From Pseudomonadota bacterium (GTDB lineage: Bacteria; Pseudomonadota; Alphaproteobacteria; Rhodobacterales; Rhodobacteraceae), in assembly GCA_038533575.1 (NCBI GenBank), contig JBCAYL010000001.1, positions 1,702,226 to 1,766,225 on the forward strand: a stretch of 64,000 bases of DNA. The letters run 5' to 3'. Position numbers and translations under genes: made by a program. This document shows, one piece after another, positions 55,654-64,000 of this stretch. Under the pieces are notes generated by a model, which saw nothing but the letters and a program-made list of their open reading frames with translations, ran no database searches and was not told the origin of the DNA. Numbering within the stretch: the stretch's first letter is position 1; each line of letters begins with the position of its first letter.

Positions 55654-56417
55654 TGTCAGAGCGTAAGAGCGTAGCGGCAGAACCGCCTCTGATCTCGGAC
55701 CCGCGTAGGCTGGCTGAAGCGGAAGCCAGCAATGCAGTTGCGCAGTATGACTGGGCTCTTGAGGAAGCACAGCGATGGATTGATGCTGGCAAGCCGAACC
55801 TTCGCATTTCAATGCTACTTGAGCTTCACAGAAAGGCGCTCCAAGGCATCGATAGGTACGCAGGCAACTTCCGTCCAGATAGCGTAAGAATTGAAGGCAG
55901 CAGCCATGACCCGATTCCTGGTGCCGAGGTCCCAAGCCAGGTCGAGGAGTTGTTTGAGCACCTTAAGGATAACTGGGAACGCAAAACCGCTACATATCTA
56001 TCTGCTTACGCGATGTGGCGGTTGAACTGGATCCACCCTTTCGCTGACGGAAATGGTAGGACCTCACGTATGCTTTCCTATATGATACTCTGCGCAAGGA
56101 GCGGGTTCATCTTTCCCGGCGTGAAATCAATTCCTGAACAAATATCGGAAAACAAAACACCGTATTACCGAGCGCTGGAGGCTGCAGATCACGCTTGGCT
56201 GCAAGACCAGAAAGTAGACGTCTCCAAGATGACACAGCTTATGGAAGACTACCTTAGCAACCAGCTTGTTACGATGGCGGAGACTGCGACGGGTAAGACG
56301 TTTAATGGCCACGAAAGCGGACAGCAAAAGCGTGGCATAGAAAGGCATGCGGTATTGGTAGCACTTATAGTCGGGCTGCTCGTTACAGCCGCTACCATCG
56401 CCGCCGCCTTAATATGA
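55653..56417 (+). CDS. Fic-domain AMPylating toxin with C-terminal membrane anchor
   Basis: A 254-residue Fic enzyme. The catalytic loop HPFADGNGRTSR (128-139) matches HxFx(D/E)GNGRxxR with His intact, and the upstream AGNFRPDSVRIEGSSHDPIPG segment is a family feature. It should transfer AMP (or another nucleotide) to a target hydroxyl. Residues 232-254 form a hydrophobic helix at the very C terminus (AVLVALIVGLLVTAATIAAAL), making the protein tail-anchored with the Fic domain in the cytosol. Starts at GTG 55653, sharing one base with the antitoxin stop. Low GC compared with neighbours. Target unknown. Confidence 0.88.
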   Translation: MSERKSVAAEPPLISDPRRLAEAEASNAVAQYDWALEEAQRWIDAGKPNLRISMLLELHRKALQGIDRYAGNFRPDSVRIEGSSHDPIPGAEVPSQVEELFEHLKDNWERKTATYLSAYAMWRLNWIHPFADGNGRTSRMLSYMILCARSGFIFPGVKSIPEQISENKTPYYRALEAADHAWLQDQKVDVSKMTQLMEDYLSNQLVTMAETATGKTFNGHESGQQKRGIERHAVLVALIVGLLVTAATIAAALI

Positions 56418-56799
56418 ACGAGCCTCTTCAGTTCACGCTTTCCTATCTCTACCTCGCGTCGGCCCATGCCTCTACAGTAGCGACTTCGAGGGACCAAAAT
56501 GTCCCTGCCCCATCTTCCCTAGAAGTTTCACGACGCCCGCTTCTCAGGTGGCCTTACACGCGTGGGCTGTTGGTCAAGCGCGTCTCGTAGCAGTCCTCGC
56601 TCCGAGCGCGAACCGCATACAAGTGTAAGTTCAATTTGACCGTGCCGACGAGATCATACGCTAAATATCAAGTGCTCAGGATGGCTGAGGCTCGTGTCGC
56701 CTCGCTTAGTCCAAATTAGGTAGGCCAACTACCCGACGGTAGCGGTTGTTAACACATGTCCCAAACGCACTTTCATTCCGAAATGTGTCACCCCCCCCC
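56418..56799. other. Gene-free low-GC region after the Fic module
   Basis: 382 bases without a credible gene. It holds a hairpin at 56489-56506, a small CTAC...GTAG palindrome near 56729-56742, and a run of nine C at 56791-56799 directly before the stop of the BrnA-like gene. Composition is mixed, consistent with the right flank of an acquired segment. I see no integrase, tRNA or insertion-sequence end. Confidence 0.6.
56489..56506 (+). terminator. Hairpin downstream of fic
   Basis: AGGGAC-CAAAAT-GTCCCT, a perfect 6-bp stem 72 bases after the fic stop. No U-tract follows, so termination is uncertain. Confidence 0.35.
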
Positions 56800-57207
56800 T
56801 CACTTCCTGATCACCGATCTCACCTCCTCGTCGAGCGTTCGCTTGGGCTCGAGCACCTCCCAGGCGCACATGGGGCCGTCGATGAACTTGGCGAGGCGAG
56901 CGTGCATGAAGCTGCGCAGCACCTTGTTCATCCTGGGCTGGTAGCCCGGCCCCATGGATTTGAAGAACCGCACGACGTCCGCGTCGACGCGGATCGTCAT
57001 CCGCACGGTCTTCGTGTCGCGGTCCTCGCCCTGCCAGATCTCGAACCACTCCCGCGGGAAGGTCTCGTTGAAGTTGAACGTGTCGTGGAGGTCGTATTCC
57101 AGCTGCCGCATCCCCTCGAGGGACCGCATCCAGGAGACGCGCTCCTTGATCGTCATGTCCCCGGGGTGCTTGGCCCACAGCGGGGCGACGGATCTCTTGC
57201 GGGCCAT
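56800..57207 (-). CDS. BrnA-like ribbon-helix-helix antitoxin (orphan)
   Basis: A 135-residue protein. Residues about 67-105 (TVRMTIRVDADVVRFFKSMGPGYQPRMNKVLRSFM) match the BrnA antitoxin pattern (VTIRLDADVLxWFKxxGxGYQTRINxVLRxYM), which binds DNA and neutralises the BrnT RNase. The N-terminal 60 residues are longer than usual. No BrnT gene lies on either side. It could be an orphan antitoxin or a repressor of other loci. ATG 57207. GC is high, unlike the Fic genes, so it may be resident. Confidence 0.8.
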   Translation of the reverse strand: MARKRSVAPLWAKHPGDMTIKERVSWMRSLEGMRQLEYDLHDTFNFNETFPREWFEIWQGEDRDTKTVRMTIRVDADVVRFFKSMGPGYQPRMNKVLRSFMHARLAKFIDGPMCAWEVLEPKRTLDEEVRSVIRK

Positions 57208-57382
57208 GGGTGTCTTCCTCCGGCATCTGCGTGTGGCGGAGGGTCACGCTAGGGGCCAAAGGTAAACGGCGTCCGAGCCCTGCGCGCGTATGTACAGGTT
57301 GTGTACGGGTTGTGCACGGGGTGTGCCCCCGCTGGACGGCCCCTTTTGGGAGGGGTAAACGATGCGGACGCAGGGAGCCCAC

Positions 57383-58504
57383 ATGTACCAGCCAGCCATC
57401 ACCGGGTCGGGGGTGTTCACGCCCGCAAACGTCATCACGAACGACGAATTGGTCGCGGCCTTCAACGCCTATGCCGACAAGGAGAACGCGCGGCATGCGG
57501 AGGCGATCGCGGCCGGGGAGAGGGCGCCCGTGCCCCACTCCTCCGCGGAGTTCATCCTCGCCGCGAGCGGGATCGAGCGGCGCTATGTGCTTGATAAATC
57601 GGGCATTCTCGATCCCGACGTCATGCATCCCCTGCTCGCGCCCCGCCCCGACGAGGCGCCCTCGCAGATGGCGGAAATGGGCGTCGACGCGGCGCGGGAG
57701 GCGCTCGATCAGGCGCAGGTCGCCCCCGAAGACATCGATTGCATCCTCTGTGCCGCCTCCAACCACGAGCGCGCCTACCCCGCGATCGCCGTGGAAATTC
57801 AAGACCTTCTGGGCGCCGGCGGCTTCGCCTACGACATGAACGTGGCCTGTTCCTCGGCCACATTCGGGCTCCAATCTGCAGCTGACATGATCCGCACGGG
57901 CAGCGTCCGCAAGGCGCTCGTCATCTGCCCCGAGATCTGCTCCGCCCATCTCGAATGGCGCGACCGCGATTGTCACTTCATCTTCGGCGACGTCGCAACG
58001 GCCCTCGTCCTCGAGCGCGCGGACGACGCCGCTGACCGCCCGAAATTCCTCGTGATATCGACGCGCTGCGCGACGCAGTTCTCCAACAACATCCGCAACA
58101 ATGCAGGCTACCTGCGTCGCGCCCACGGCCAGATGGAAGACCGGCGCGACATGCAATTCATGCAGAACGGGAGAAAGGTCTTCAAGGAGGTCCTGCCCCT
58201 CGTCTCGAAGCACATCGCCGACCACCTCGCCGACGAAGGCATTGAAAACAAGGCGCTCAAGCGCCTCTGGCTCCACCAGGCCAACAAGACCATGAACGAT
58301 TACATCGGCAAGCGCGTGCTCGGCCGCGACCCAGAGCTCGGCGAGCAGCCCAACATCCTGCAGGACTACGCCAACACGTCCTCGGCGGGCTCCGTCATCG
58401 CCTTCGCGAAGTACTCAAGTGACCTCGCCCCAGGCGATACCGGTCTCCTGTGCTCCTTTGGCGCCGGCTATTCCGTGGGCTCCGCGATCCTGCAGCGCGC
58501 CTGA
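57383..58504 (+). CDS. Beta-ketoacyl-ACP synthase III-like enzyme
   Basis: A 373-residue thiolase-fold enzyme. The Cys-His-Asn triad is visible: Cys in DMNVACSSATFG, His in LWLHQANKTMNDY, Asn in DYANTSSAGSV. It is about 50 residues longer than house-keeping FabH and has the extra segment AYADKENARHAEAIAAGERAPVPHSSAEFIL near the start, so it may prefer a different primer or acyl group. I use ATG 57383, with GGGAG 7 bases upstream, over ATG 57362. No other fatty-acid genes are adjacent. Confidence 0.88.
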   Translation: MYQPAITGSGVFTPANVITNDELVAAFNAYADKENARHAEAIAAGERAPVPHSSAEFILAASGIERRYVLDKSGILDPDVMHPLLAPRPDEAPSQMAEMGVDAAREALDQAQVAPEDIDCILCAASNHERAYPAIAVEIQDLLGAGGFAYDMNVACSSATFGLQSAADMIRTGSVRKALVICPEICSAHLEWRDRDCHFIFGDVATALVLERADDAADRPKFLVISTRCATQFSNNIRNNAGYLRRAHGQMEDRRDMQFMQNGRKVFKEVLPLVSKHIADHLADEGIENKALKRLWLHQANKTMNDYIGKRVLGRDPELGEQPNILQDYANTSSAGSVIAFAKYSSDLAPGDTGLLCSFGAGYSVGSAILQRA

Positions 58505-58529
58505 CACGAGGCAGCAGGGAACACCCCCC

Positions 58530-58562
58530 GCTTCTTTGTGCCCCGTACCTCCGCCGGAGGCC
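58530..58562 (-). repeat. Dispersed repeat with GCCTCCGGCGGAGGT core (copy 4)
   Basis: Plus strand: CTTCTTTGTGCCCCGTACCT then CCGCCGGAGGCC. About 30 bases are identical to the copy at 33765-33796 in the same orientation. It lies 26 bases after the KAS III stop. Confidence 0.75.
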
Positions 58563-58696
58563 TCCCGACCTCACCCCGCGCGCGGACCTCTGAAGGAGGG
58601 CGCCCCCGAGCGCAGCGAGGCCACCGAAGGTTCAAGCCCGCAGGGCGCAGAAGGGAGGCGGGTGGGCCCATGCGCTGACCGGGGCGCAGGCGCTCC

Positions 58697-59425
58697 TCAG
58701 GAGGTCGCCTTCGACACCCGCGCATGGACCTCCGCCGCGCTTTCCACGCGCTCGGAATAGCGGTCCGTGAGCATCCCGCTCCGCCCCCGCGTCATCACCG
58801 TGAACCGCGCCAATTCCTCCATCACGTCCACGATCCGGTTATAGAGCGGCCCGGGCTTCATGCGGCCGTTCTCGAATTCGAGCCAGGCCTTCGGGACGGA
58901 GCTCTGGTTCGGGATCGTGATCATCCGCATCCAGCGCCCGAGGATGCGCATCTGGTTCACCGCGTTGAAGCTCTGGGAGCCGCCCGAGACCTGCATGAGG
59001 GCCAGCGTCTTGCCTTGCGTGGGACGGATCCCACCGATCGCCGAAAGCGGGATCCAATCGGTCTGCGTTTTCATGATCCCCGTCATCGCGCCGTGGCGCT
59101 CGGGGGAGGACCACACCATCCCTTCGGACCAGAGCGCGAGTTCGCGCAGCTCTGCCACCTTCTCGTGCTTTTCCTCGAGCGGGTTGGCCGGATCCCCGGG
59201 GAGCGGCAGGCCGGTCGGGTTGAAAAAGCGGGTCTCACAGCCCAAGGCGCGCAGCACGCGCGCACCTTCCTCCGCCGTCCCGCGCGAATAGCTTTGCTCG
59301 CGAAGGGAGCCATAAAGGAGAAGGATCCGCGGCGCGTGCCCGTCATCCCCGGGGCCCGCGAGCGCGCCGATGTCGAGCGGGCGCAGCTGGCCCTCCGCGA
59401 GGTTCGGCATGTCAGAGATGTCCAA
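58697..59425 (-). CDS. arsH: ArsH-type NADPH-dependent FMN reductase
   Basis: A flavodoxin-fold protein of 242 residues. The FMN phosphate loop [13 protein letters not shown], the [20 protein letters not shown] segment and [35 protein letters not shown] are diagnostic for ArsH, which in some bacteria oxidises methylarsenite. No other ars gene is present, so the arsenic link is only by family. The start is probably TTG 59425, because AGGGGGAGA lies 8 bases upstream; ATG 59410 has no ribosome site and would remove five residues. Confidence 0.93.
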   Translation of the reverse strand: MDISDMPNLAEGQLRPLDIGALAGPGDDGHAPRILLLYGSLREQSYSRGTAEEGARVLRALGCETRFFNPTGLPLPGDPANPLEEKHEKVAELRELALWSEGMVWSSPERHGAMTGIMKTQTDWIPLSAIGGIRPTQGKTLALMQVSGGSQSFNAVNQMRILGRWMRMITIPNQSSVPKAWLEFENGRMKPGPLYNRIVDVMEELARFTVMTRGRSGMLTDRYSERVESAAEVHARVSKATS

Positions 59426-59540
59426 GTTGCCCGTCTCCCCCTGTGTCTTCGGCCCGCTTAGCGGCGGCGCCGGGCGATGTCATGGAGAAAGCGCCCGCGC
59501 CCCTTGCAGCCCTCTGCCGCGCAGGGCATGTCCCGCGCCC

Positions 59541-60119
59541 ATGGCGAAGCTCTACTTCCACTACTCGACGATGAACGCGGGGAAATCCACGCTGCTCCTG
59601 CAGGCCTCCCACAATTACGTGGAGCGGGGCATGGCGACCTACCTGCTCACGGCCAATTTCGATGACCGCGCGGGCGCGGGCCATATCGGGAGCCGCATCG
59701 GGATCGGCGCGGAGGCGGATATCTATACACGCGACGAAGATCTCTTCGCCAAGATCGCCGCCCGGCTGGCCCAGGGGCCCTGCCACTGTGTCTTCGTGGA
59801 CGAGGCGCAATGGCTCTCGCGCGACCAGGTCTGGCAGCTCGCGCGGGCGGTGGACGATCTCGGCGTGCCGATCATGTGCTACGGGCTCCGCGTCGATTTC
59901 CGGGGCGAGCTTTTTCCGGGCTCCGCAGCACTTCTGGCCATCGCGGACGAGATGCGCGAGGTGCGCACGATCTGCCATTGCGGGAAGAAGGCCACGATGG
60001 TGGTGCGCCTCGGCCCGGACGGCAAGGCGCTCAAGGACGGGCCGCAGGTGCAGGTGGGCGGCAACGAGACCTATGTCAGCCTCTGCCGCCGCCATTTTCG
60101 CGAGGCGATGGGGGAGTAA
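59541..60119 (+). CDS. tdk: Thymidine kinase
   Basis: Phosphorylates thymidine to dTMP. A 192-residue type II kinase: P-loop YSTMNAGKSTLLLQ near the N terminus, FVDEAQWLSRDQVWQL (catalytic Glu), the PIMCYGLRVDFRGELFPGS segment, and zinc-lasso cysteines CHCGKKAT and CRRHF. It complements the cdd-deo-upp salvage operon at 2.5-6.9 kb. ATG 59541; the ribosome site is weak. Divergent from arsH. Confidence 0.95.
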   Translation: MAKLYFHYSTMNAGKSTLLLQASHNYVERGMATYLLTANFDDRAGAGHIGSRIGIGAEADIYTRDEDLFAKIAARLAQGPCHCVFVDEAQWLSRDQVWQLARAVDDLGVPIMCYGLRVDFRGELFPGSAALLAIADEMREVRTICHCGKKATMVVRLGPDGKALKDGPQVQVGGNETYVSLCRRHFREAMGE

Positions 60120-60209
60120 GGCCGGTCGCAGGGGCTTGGCCCCGCCGTTTGCAGATCGCGGAAAAGCCGCACCTGCGGGGCTCGAACACAGCGCGTTCGC
60201 AGGCGCGTG

Positions 60210-61151
60210 TCACACCGGGTTGGGGAGCGCCTCTCCGGCGAGGAAGGCGCGCACGTTCTCCACCGCCATCAGCCCCATGGAGAGCCGCACCTCGAGCGCC
60301 GCTGTGCCGAGATGGGGCAGAAGCACGACCGTCTCGAGGGCCGCGAGGGCGTCCGGCACCTTCGGCTCATGCTCGTAGACATCGAGCCCGGCGCCGGCGA
60401 TGCGGCCCGCTTCCAGCGCCTCGATCAGCGCGGCTTCGTCCACAACGTCACCCCGCGCGATGTTCACGAGGTGGGCATGGGGTCTCATGGCCGCGAGCGC
60501 GCTCGCGTCGATGAGGTGCCGTGTCTCCGCGCCCCCCGGCACCGCCAGCACCACGACGTCCGCCGCCGCGAGGCAGGCCGAGAGCGTCTCCATCTGCCGG
60601 GCCGGCACCTCGGTCTCCTTGGGCGAGCGGTTGTAGAAGACGACATCCATGCCAAAGCCCGCGTGGCAGCGCTTGGCGATCGCCTGCCCGATCCGCCCCA
60701 TCCCCACGATGCCCACCGTCTTGCCGGACATGTGGAGCCCGAGCATCTGCGTGGGGTGCCAGCCGACCCAGCGCCCGGCGCGCACGAGCCGCTCTCCCTC
60801 GCCCGCGCGGCGGCAGGTCATCAGCATCAGCATGAGCGCGATATCGGCGGTGGCCTCCGTCACCGCGCCGGGCGTGTTGGTGACGGCGATGCCCGCGGCC
60901 TTGGCGGCGGCGACGTCGATATGGTTGTAGCCCACGCCGAAATTCGCCAGGAGCTTGCCCCGCCCTTCCATCATGGTCGCGCTGCACGCGTCGCCCAGCG
61001 TGGGGATGATCGCGTCATACATCCACATCGCCGCGCGCAGCTCCCGCGCGCTCATGGGCGCGTTCGTCTCCCGCATCTCCACCTCGCCCAGCGCCTCCGC
61101 CGCGGCGAGCACACCCGCGGGCATGGGCCGCGTGATGAGGATCTTGGCCAT
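60210..61151 (-). CDS. D-isomer-specific 2-hydroxyacid dehydrogenase (glyoxylate/hydroxypyruvate reductase-like)
   Basis: A 313-residue NAD(P)-dependent dehydrogenase. GKTVGIVGMGRIGQAIAKR is the nucleotide-binding loop, NIARGDVVDE carries the catalytic Arg, and LPHLGTAALEVR the catalytic His; the Glu is in YEHEPKVPDAL. The N terminus [22 protein letters not shown] fits glyoxylate reductases. The substrate is inferred. ATG 61151 shares one base with the stop of the upstream csaA-like gene (TGATG), so it belongs to the proC-csaA-like operon. Confidence 0.92.
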   Translation of the reverse strand: MAKILITRPMPAGVLAAAEALGEVEMRETNAPMSARELRAAMWMYDAIIPTLGDACSATMMEGRGKLLANFGVGYNHIDVAAAKAAGIAVTNTPGAVTEATADIALMLMLMTCRRAGEGERLVRAGRWVGWHPTQMLGLHMSGKTVGIVGMGRIGQAIAKRCHAGFGMDVVFYNRSPKETEVPARQMETLSACLAAADVVVLAVPGGAETRHLIDASALAAMRPHAHLVNIARGDVVDEAALIEALEAGRIAGAGLDVYEHEPKVPDALAALETVVLLPHLGTAALEVRLSMGLMAVENVRAFLAGEALPNPV

Positions 61152-61504
61152 CAGTACATGCGCCCGCCGAGCGGCACGTCGTCCGCCACGGCGAGATCGG
61201 GGGCCAGCAGCACCACCTCGCCATCCGCATCCGGCACGCCCAGCACGAGGATCTCGGACATGAATTTGCCGATCTGGCGCGGCGGGAAATTCACCACCGC
61301 CACCACGCGGCGCCCCACCAGCGCCTCGGGCGTGTAGTGCCGCGTGAGCTGGGCCGAGGATTTCCGCTCCCCGATCTCGGGCCCGAAATCCACCCACACC
61401 TTGATGGCGGGCTTCCGGGCCTCCGGGAACGGCTCGGCACGGACGACGCGGCCCACGCGGATGTCGACCTTGGCGAAATCCTCGAAGCTGATCTCCTCAG
61501 TCAC
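61151..61504 (-). CDS. CsaA-like tRNA-binding OB-fold protein
   Basis: A 117-residue protein with the Trbp111/CsaA OB fold: [37 protein letters not shown], then [41 protein letters not shown] and PLGGRMY at the C terminus. CsaA has been described as a secretion chaperone, and the fold binds tRNA. The start GTG 61504 lies inside the end of proC (8-base overlap). Operon proC, this gene, hydroxyacid dehydrogenase. Confidence 0.92.
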   Translation of the reverse strand: MTEEISFEDFAKVDIRVGRVVRAEPFPEARKPAIKVWVDFGPEIGERKSSAQLTRHYTPEALVGRRVVAVVNFPPRQIGKFMSEILVLGVPDADGEVVLLAPDLAVADDVPLGGRMY

Positions 61505-62300
61505 GGCTGAGCTCCCGCGAGCGCTCCGTCGCAGCCCGCACCGTCCCGCGGATGAGCGCGGGCAGTTCGCCCATGAGCACCTCGAGACCCGCCTGCGTCG
61601 TGCCGTTCGGGCTCGTCACGTTGATCCGCAGTTGCTCGGGCGTCTCATCGCCCAGCGCCAACTGGCCCGCGCCCGCCACGGTGGCGGTGGCGAGTTCCAT
61701 GGCGAGCTCGGGTGCAAGGCCCTGCGACTGGCCCGCCGCGGCCATGCATTCGATCATGTGAAAGACATAGGCCGGGCCCGAGCCAGACAGACCCGTGACC
61801 GCATCCATCTGGCCCTCGTGATCGAGCCGCACGGTTTTGCCGATGGCCGACAAGAGCGCCTCGGCGAGGTCCATATGGGCCGCGGTGCTGGTCCGCGAGC
61901 CCACGAGCGCCGTGATCCCCTGCCCGATCGCCGCTGGCGTGTTGGGCATGGCGCGGATTACGGGCGCCTCGGCGCTCAAAAGGCGCGCATAGGTCTCGAG
62001 CGAGGTGCCGGCGGCCACGGAGAGAAAGAGCGTCTCGCCACCGACATGGTTCGCGAGCGCGGGCAGCGCTTTCTCCATCATCTGCGGCTTCACGGCGATG
62101 ATGACGACGGCCGGGGCCTCCGGGAGCGGCGCGTTCACGTGGACCCCGGTGCCCAGCACCCAGTCCGACGGCGCGGGGTCCTGCACCCAGATGGCCTCGG
62201 GGGAAAGACCCCCCTTTAGCCAGCCCGCGAGCATGGCCGAGCCCATCTTCCCGCAGCCCAGCATGACGAGGCCACGGGTCTCGATCTCTGAAATGTCCAT
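61497..62300 (-). CDS. proC: Pyrroline-5-carboxylate reductase
   Basis: Last step of proline synthesis. A 267-residue protein: [18 protein letters not shown] is the dinucleotide loop, IIAVKPQMM and [12 protein letters not shown] line the active site, and the C-terminal signature [25 protein letters not shown] is followed by [20 protein letters not shown] 62300 follows GGGAGGGCGC, a strong ribosome site. First gene of a three-gene operon; ybjN lies 25 bases upstream on the same strand and may be part of it. Confidence 0.96.
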   Translation of the reverse strand: MDISEIETRGLVMLGCGKMGSAMLAGWLKGGLSPEAIWVQDPAPSDWVLGTGVHVNAPLPEAPAVVIIAVKPQMMEKALPALANHVGGETLFLSVAAGTSLETYARLLSAEAPVIRAMPNTPAAIGQGITALVGSRTSTAAHMDLAEALLSAIGKTVRLDHEGQMDAVTGLSGSGPAYVFHMIECMAAAGQSQGLAPELAMELATATVAGAGQLALGDETPEQLRINVTSPNGTTQAGLEVLMGELPALIRGTVRAATERSRELSRD

Positions 62301-62325
62301 GCGCCCTCCCTAGTGGAGGTGGACG

Positions 62326-62829
62326 TTAGGCCCGGCCATAGGCCTCCGCAATAGCGACTTGCATGGCTTCGTCGAGGTCGCGCTCGCCCCAAGTGACGAG
62401 CTGGAAGGCGGGGTAGTACCGCTCGGCTGAAAGGACCGCGGCGGAGATCATGGTGTCGATCTGGTCCGGCGTGGCCATCTGCCCGCCCGACAGGATGAGC
62501 CCGTAGCGATAGACCATGAGCTTCTGCTGCTGCCAGTAGGTGAAAGCGCCGGCCCAGCAATTGTCGTTGACCCGGTTCAGCGCGGCGTTGAGCGCGTCGA
62601 TGCGGTCTTCGGGCGGCTCCATGTCGAAGGTGCAGATGAGGCGCAACGTCTGGTCATAGGCCGACCAAGCCAGCGTGATGGAATAGGTGCGCCACTGCCC
62701 CTCCACGGCCATCGCGATCTGCTCGTCGGAGATGCGGTCAAATTCCCAGTCCTGATGCTCGGCGATGTGCTCGACGATGTCGATCGGGTGGAGGTCTTCG
62801 ATCTCGTGGAAGGTCTCGGAAATTGCCAT
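62326..62829 (-). CDS. YbjN-domain protein
   Basis: A 167-residue acidic protein of the YbjN/sensory-transduction-like family: HEIEDLHPIDIVEHIAEHQDWEFDRISDEQIAMAVEGQWRTYSITLAWSAYDQTLRL and NRVNDNCWAGAFTYWQQQKLMVYRYGLIL. The fold resembles type III secretion chaperones; the function is unknown. ATG 62829. It precedes proC by 25 bases and could share its transcript. Confidence 0.9.
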   Translation of the reverse strand: MAISETFHEIEDLHPIDIVEHIAEHQDWEFDRISDEQIAMAVEGQWRTYSITLAWSAYDQTLRLICTFDMEPPEDRIDALNAALNRVNDNCWAGAFTYWQQQKLMVYRYGLILSGGQMATPDQIDTMISAAVLSAERYYPAFQLVTWGERDLDEAMQVAIAEAYGRA

Positions 62830-63169
62830 GGCGTGCCCCCTTCTCGGGTCTGTAGAGGCGGAGCGTGACAGCGCCCCACCGCTTGGTGGCTGCTCTAGGG
62901 GGTGTGGGAGACCCCATCCCCCATACTGAATATGGTGGGCGGGGCAATCGAATGTGTAAAGCTAAATCTCGCGGGAATACGCAGTAAGTTGTGGATGAGT
63001 GGGATTACGCCTCAAAATGTCCTGCAATCTCATTCCCAATCCGCGCAAACCCATTTCCACGCCGCCACGGCCACGGGACATAGAAAAGCAAATGGCGCGG
63101 GCCGGTCCGCCACGCGCCAGAAATCCCCCACCGGGAATTTGCCAAATGCATCAGAGAGAGGGCCGGGCC
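62830..63169. other. Gene-free region between ubiK and ybjN
   Basis: 340 bases without a credible gene. CCATACTGAATATGG near 62928-62942 is a short palindrome, possibly in the ybjN promoter. GCCAAAT...ATTTGGC enclosing GGGCCGGGCCC (63141-63178) could be a terminator for the minus-strand ubiK gene, reading into its stop. The middle is A-rich in patches with no clear signal. Confidence 0.55.
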
Positions 63170-63409
63170 CTATTTGGCTTCGAGCACCTCGATGCGGGCT
63201 TTAAGCGCCTCGTTCTCCTCGCGCGCCTTCTGCGCCATGGCGCGCACCGCGTCGAACTCTTCGCGGGTCACGAGGTCCCGGTCCGCGAGAAACCGGTCGA
63301 CCCAGCTCTTCATCGCCGTCTCCGCCTCCTCGCGCGCGCCTTGGGCCACGCCCATGGCATTCGTCATGAGTTGGCTGAGATCGTCCATCACCTTGTTGCG
63401 GGTCTGCAT
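63170..63409 (-). CDS. ubiK: UbiK-family accessory factor (BMFP)
   Basis: A 79-residue helical protein. The N-terminal helix DDLSQLMTNAMGVAQGAREEAETAMKSWVDRFLADRDLVTREEFDAVRAMAQKA and the coiled-coil tail EENEALKARIEVLEAK are typical of the BMFP/UbiK family, which supports aerobic ubiquinone synthesis in E. coli and associates with membranes. ATG 63409. Divergent from lgt. Confidence 0.9.
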   Translation of the reverse strand: MQTRNKVMDDLSQLMTNAMGVAQGAREEAETAMKSWVDRFLADRDLVTREEFDAVRAMAQKAREENEALKARIEVLEAK

Positions 63410-63499
63410 GTCATGTCTCCGTTGTTTGCCTCCTATATGGGCCGCGCCTGCGGGGGGCTCAATGGTTGACTTGCCGCGCGCGGCACGCACAAGGAGCCC

Positions 63500-64000
63500 A
63501 TGGTCCTTGCCCTGCCCTTCCCGGAGATCGGCCCGGAGATCTTTTCGCTCGAGGTCTTCGGCCGGAGCTTCGCGCTGCGCTGGTATGCCATGGCCTATAT
63601 CGCCGGAATTCTCATTGCGTGGTGGATGGCCGCGCGGGCCGTGCGCAACGCGCGGCTTTGGTCCGGCCCGGCGCCGGCCTCCTCCGAGCAGATCGCCGAC
63701 CTCATCACCTGGGTGATCATCGGCATCATCGCGGGCGGGCGCCTTGGCTTCGTGCTCTTCTACGAGCCGGCCTACTATCTCGCCAATCCGCTGGAAATCC
63801 CGGCCATCTGGCAGGGCGGCATGTCCTTCCATGGCGGCTTTCTCGGCGTGGCGGTGGCCGCATTCCTTTACCTGCGGTCCCAGGGTATCCCGCTCCTGCC
63901 GCTCGCGGATCTCATGGCCTATGCCACCCCGCCCGCCCTCGCGCTCGGGCGGGTCTCGAATTTTATCAATGCCGAGCTTTGGGGCCGCCCCACTGATGTG
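63500..64000 (+). CDS. lgt: Prolipoprotein diacylglyceryl transferase (3' end outside the window)
   Basis: Transfers diacylglycerol to the lipobox cysteine of prolipoproteins at the inner membrane. The first 167 residues are present. [19 protein letters not shown] is the first core segment, [12 protein letters not shown] and MSFHGGFLG carry the essential Arg and His, and [16 protein letters not shown] is the family signature. ATG 63500 follows AAGGAG. The gene continues past 64000. Several lipoproteins in this window would be its substrates. Confidence 0.96.
   Translation, partial: MVLALPFPEIGPEIFSLEVFGRSFALRWYAMAYIAGILIAWWMAARAVRNARLWSGPAPASSEQIADLITWVIIGIIAGGRLGFVLFYEPAYYLANPLEIPAIWQGGMSFHGGFLGVAVAAFLYLRSQGIPLLPLADLMAYATPPALALGRVSNFINAELWGRPTDV

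Noticed and set aside
55420-55935. Minus-strand 171-codon frame opposite the antitoxin and fic
   Set aside because: Shadow frame; the plus-strand proteins have defined motifs and coupled starts.

Overview
The window reads as one contiguous stretch of an alphaproteobacterial chromosome, most likely from the Rhodobacteraceae (Roseobacter group). The evidence is the high GC, a GcrA cell-cycle regulator, a MeaB plus methylmalonyl-CoA epimerase set, short-spaced operons full of ATGA and GTGA overlaps, and several small lipoproteins and membrane proteins of a kind typical of that family. Genes are packed on both strands. I see no rRNA, tRNA, CRISPR array, intact insertion sequence or prophage. The species assignment is an inference from gene content.

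Region by region. 1-2.4 kb: a membrane protein resembling a dead M48 peptidase and a SPOR-domain protein with a hairpin over its ribosome binding site. 2.5-6.9 kb (minus): a deoxynucleoside/nucleobase salvage operon cdd-deoA-deoB-add-upp; thymidine kinase lies separately at 59.5 kb. 7-17.6 kb: a glyoxalase-cupin-cupin protein, malic enzyme, propionyl-CoA ligase, a Tat-exported peptide-type binding protein, a flavoprotein dehydrogenase and NAD kinase. 17.7-21.1 kb: glyA, small proteins, an esterase-rbsD pair and a decayed REP-associated transposase-like protein. 21.2-23.3 kb: a Phd-like antitoxin with candidate operators and a low-GC P-loop ATPase gene, the first clearly foreign patch. 23.3-31.1 kb: lepA, a phosphatase, a sirtuin gene broken by an amber codon, copper-related genes, rpmB with a clear promoter and terminator, meaB, and a frameshifted small gene. 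31.2-40.4 kb: hrpB, gnd, an argD-argF-phosphoesterase operon closed by tandem palindromes, an ABC permease and gcrA. 40.4-42.5 kb: an RskA-type anti-sigma factor and its ECF sigma factor facing three tiny genes, two of them tandem paralogues. 42.6-51.9 kb: DCC oxidoreductase, hemolysin III, M48 lipoprotein, histone-deacetylase-like enzyme, nitroreductase, epimerase, a response regulator, aspS and a HAD protein lacking its nucleophile. 52.1-55.4 kb: carB. 55.4-56.8 kb: the second foreign patch, a VbhA-like antitoxin and a Fic toxin with a C-terminal membrane anchor, followed by an orphan BrnA-like antitoxin. 57.4-64 kb: a KAS III enzyme, arsH, tdk, a hydroxyacid dehydrogenase, csaA-like, proC, ybjN, ubiK and a truncated lgt.

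Functional links. The salvage operon and tdk recycle deoxynucleosides. PrpE, MeaB and the epimerase serve propionyl-CoA/methylmalonyl-CoA metabolism, although the mutase is not in the window. ArgD and ArgF belong to arginine synthesis, and carB makes the carbamoyl phosphate used by ArgF. The most unusual content lies in the two low-GC patches, the two interrupted genes, three enzyme-like proteins that have lost catalytic residues, and the small-protein array beside the ECF sigma locus.
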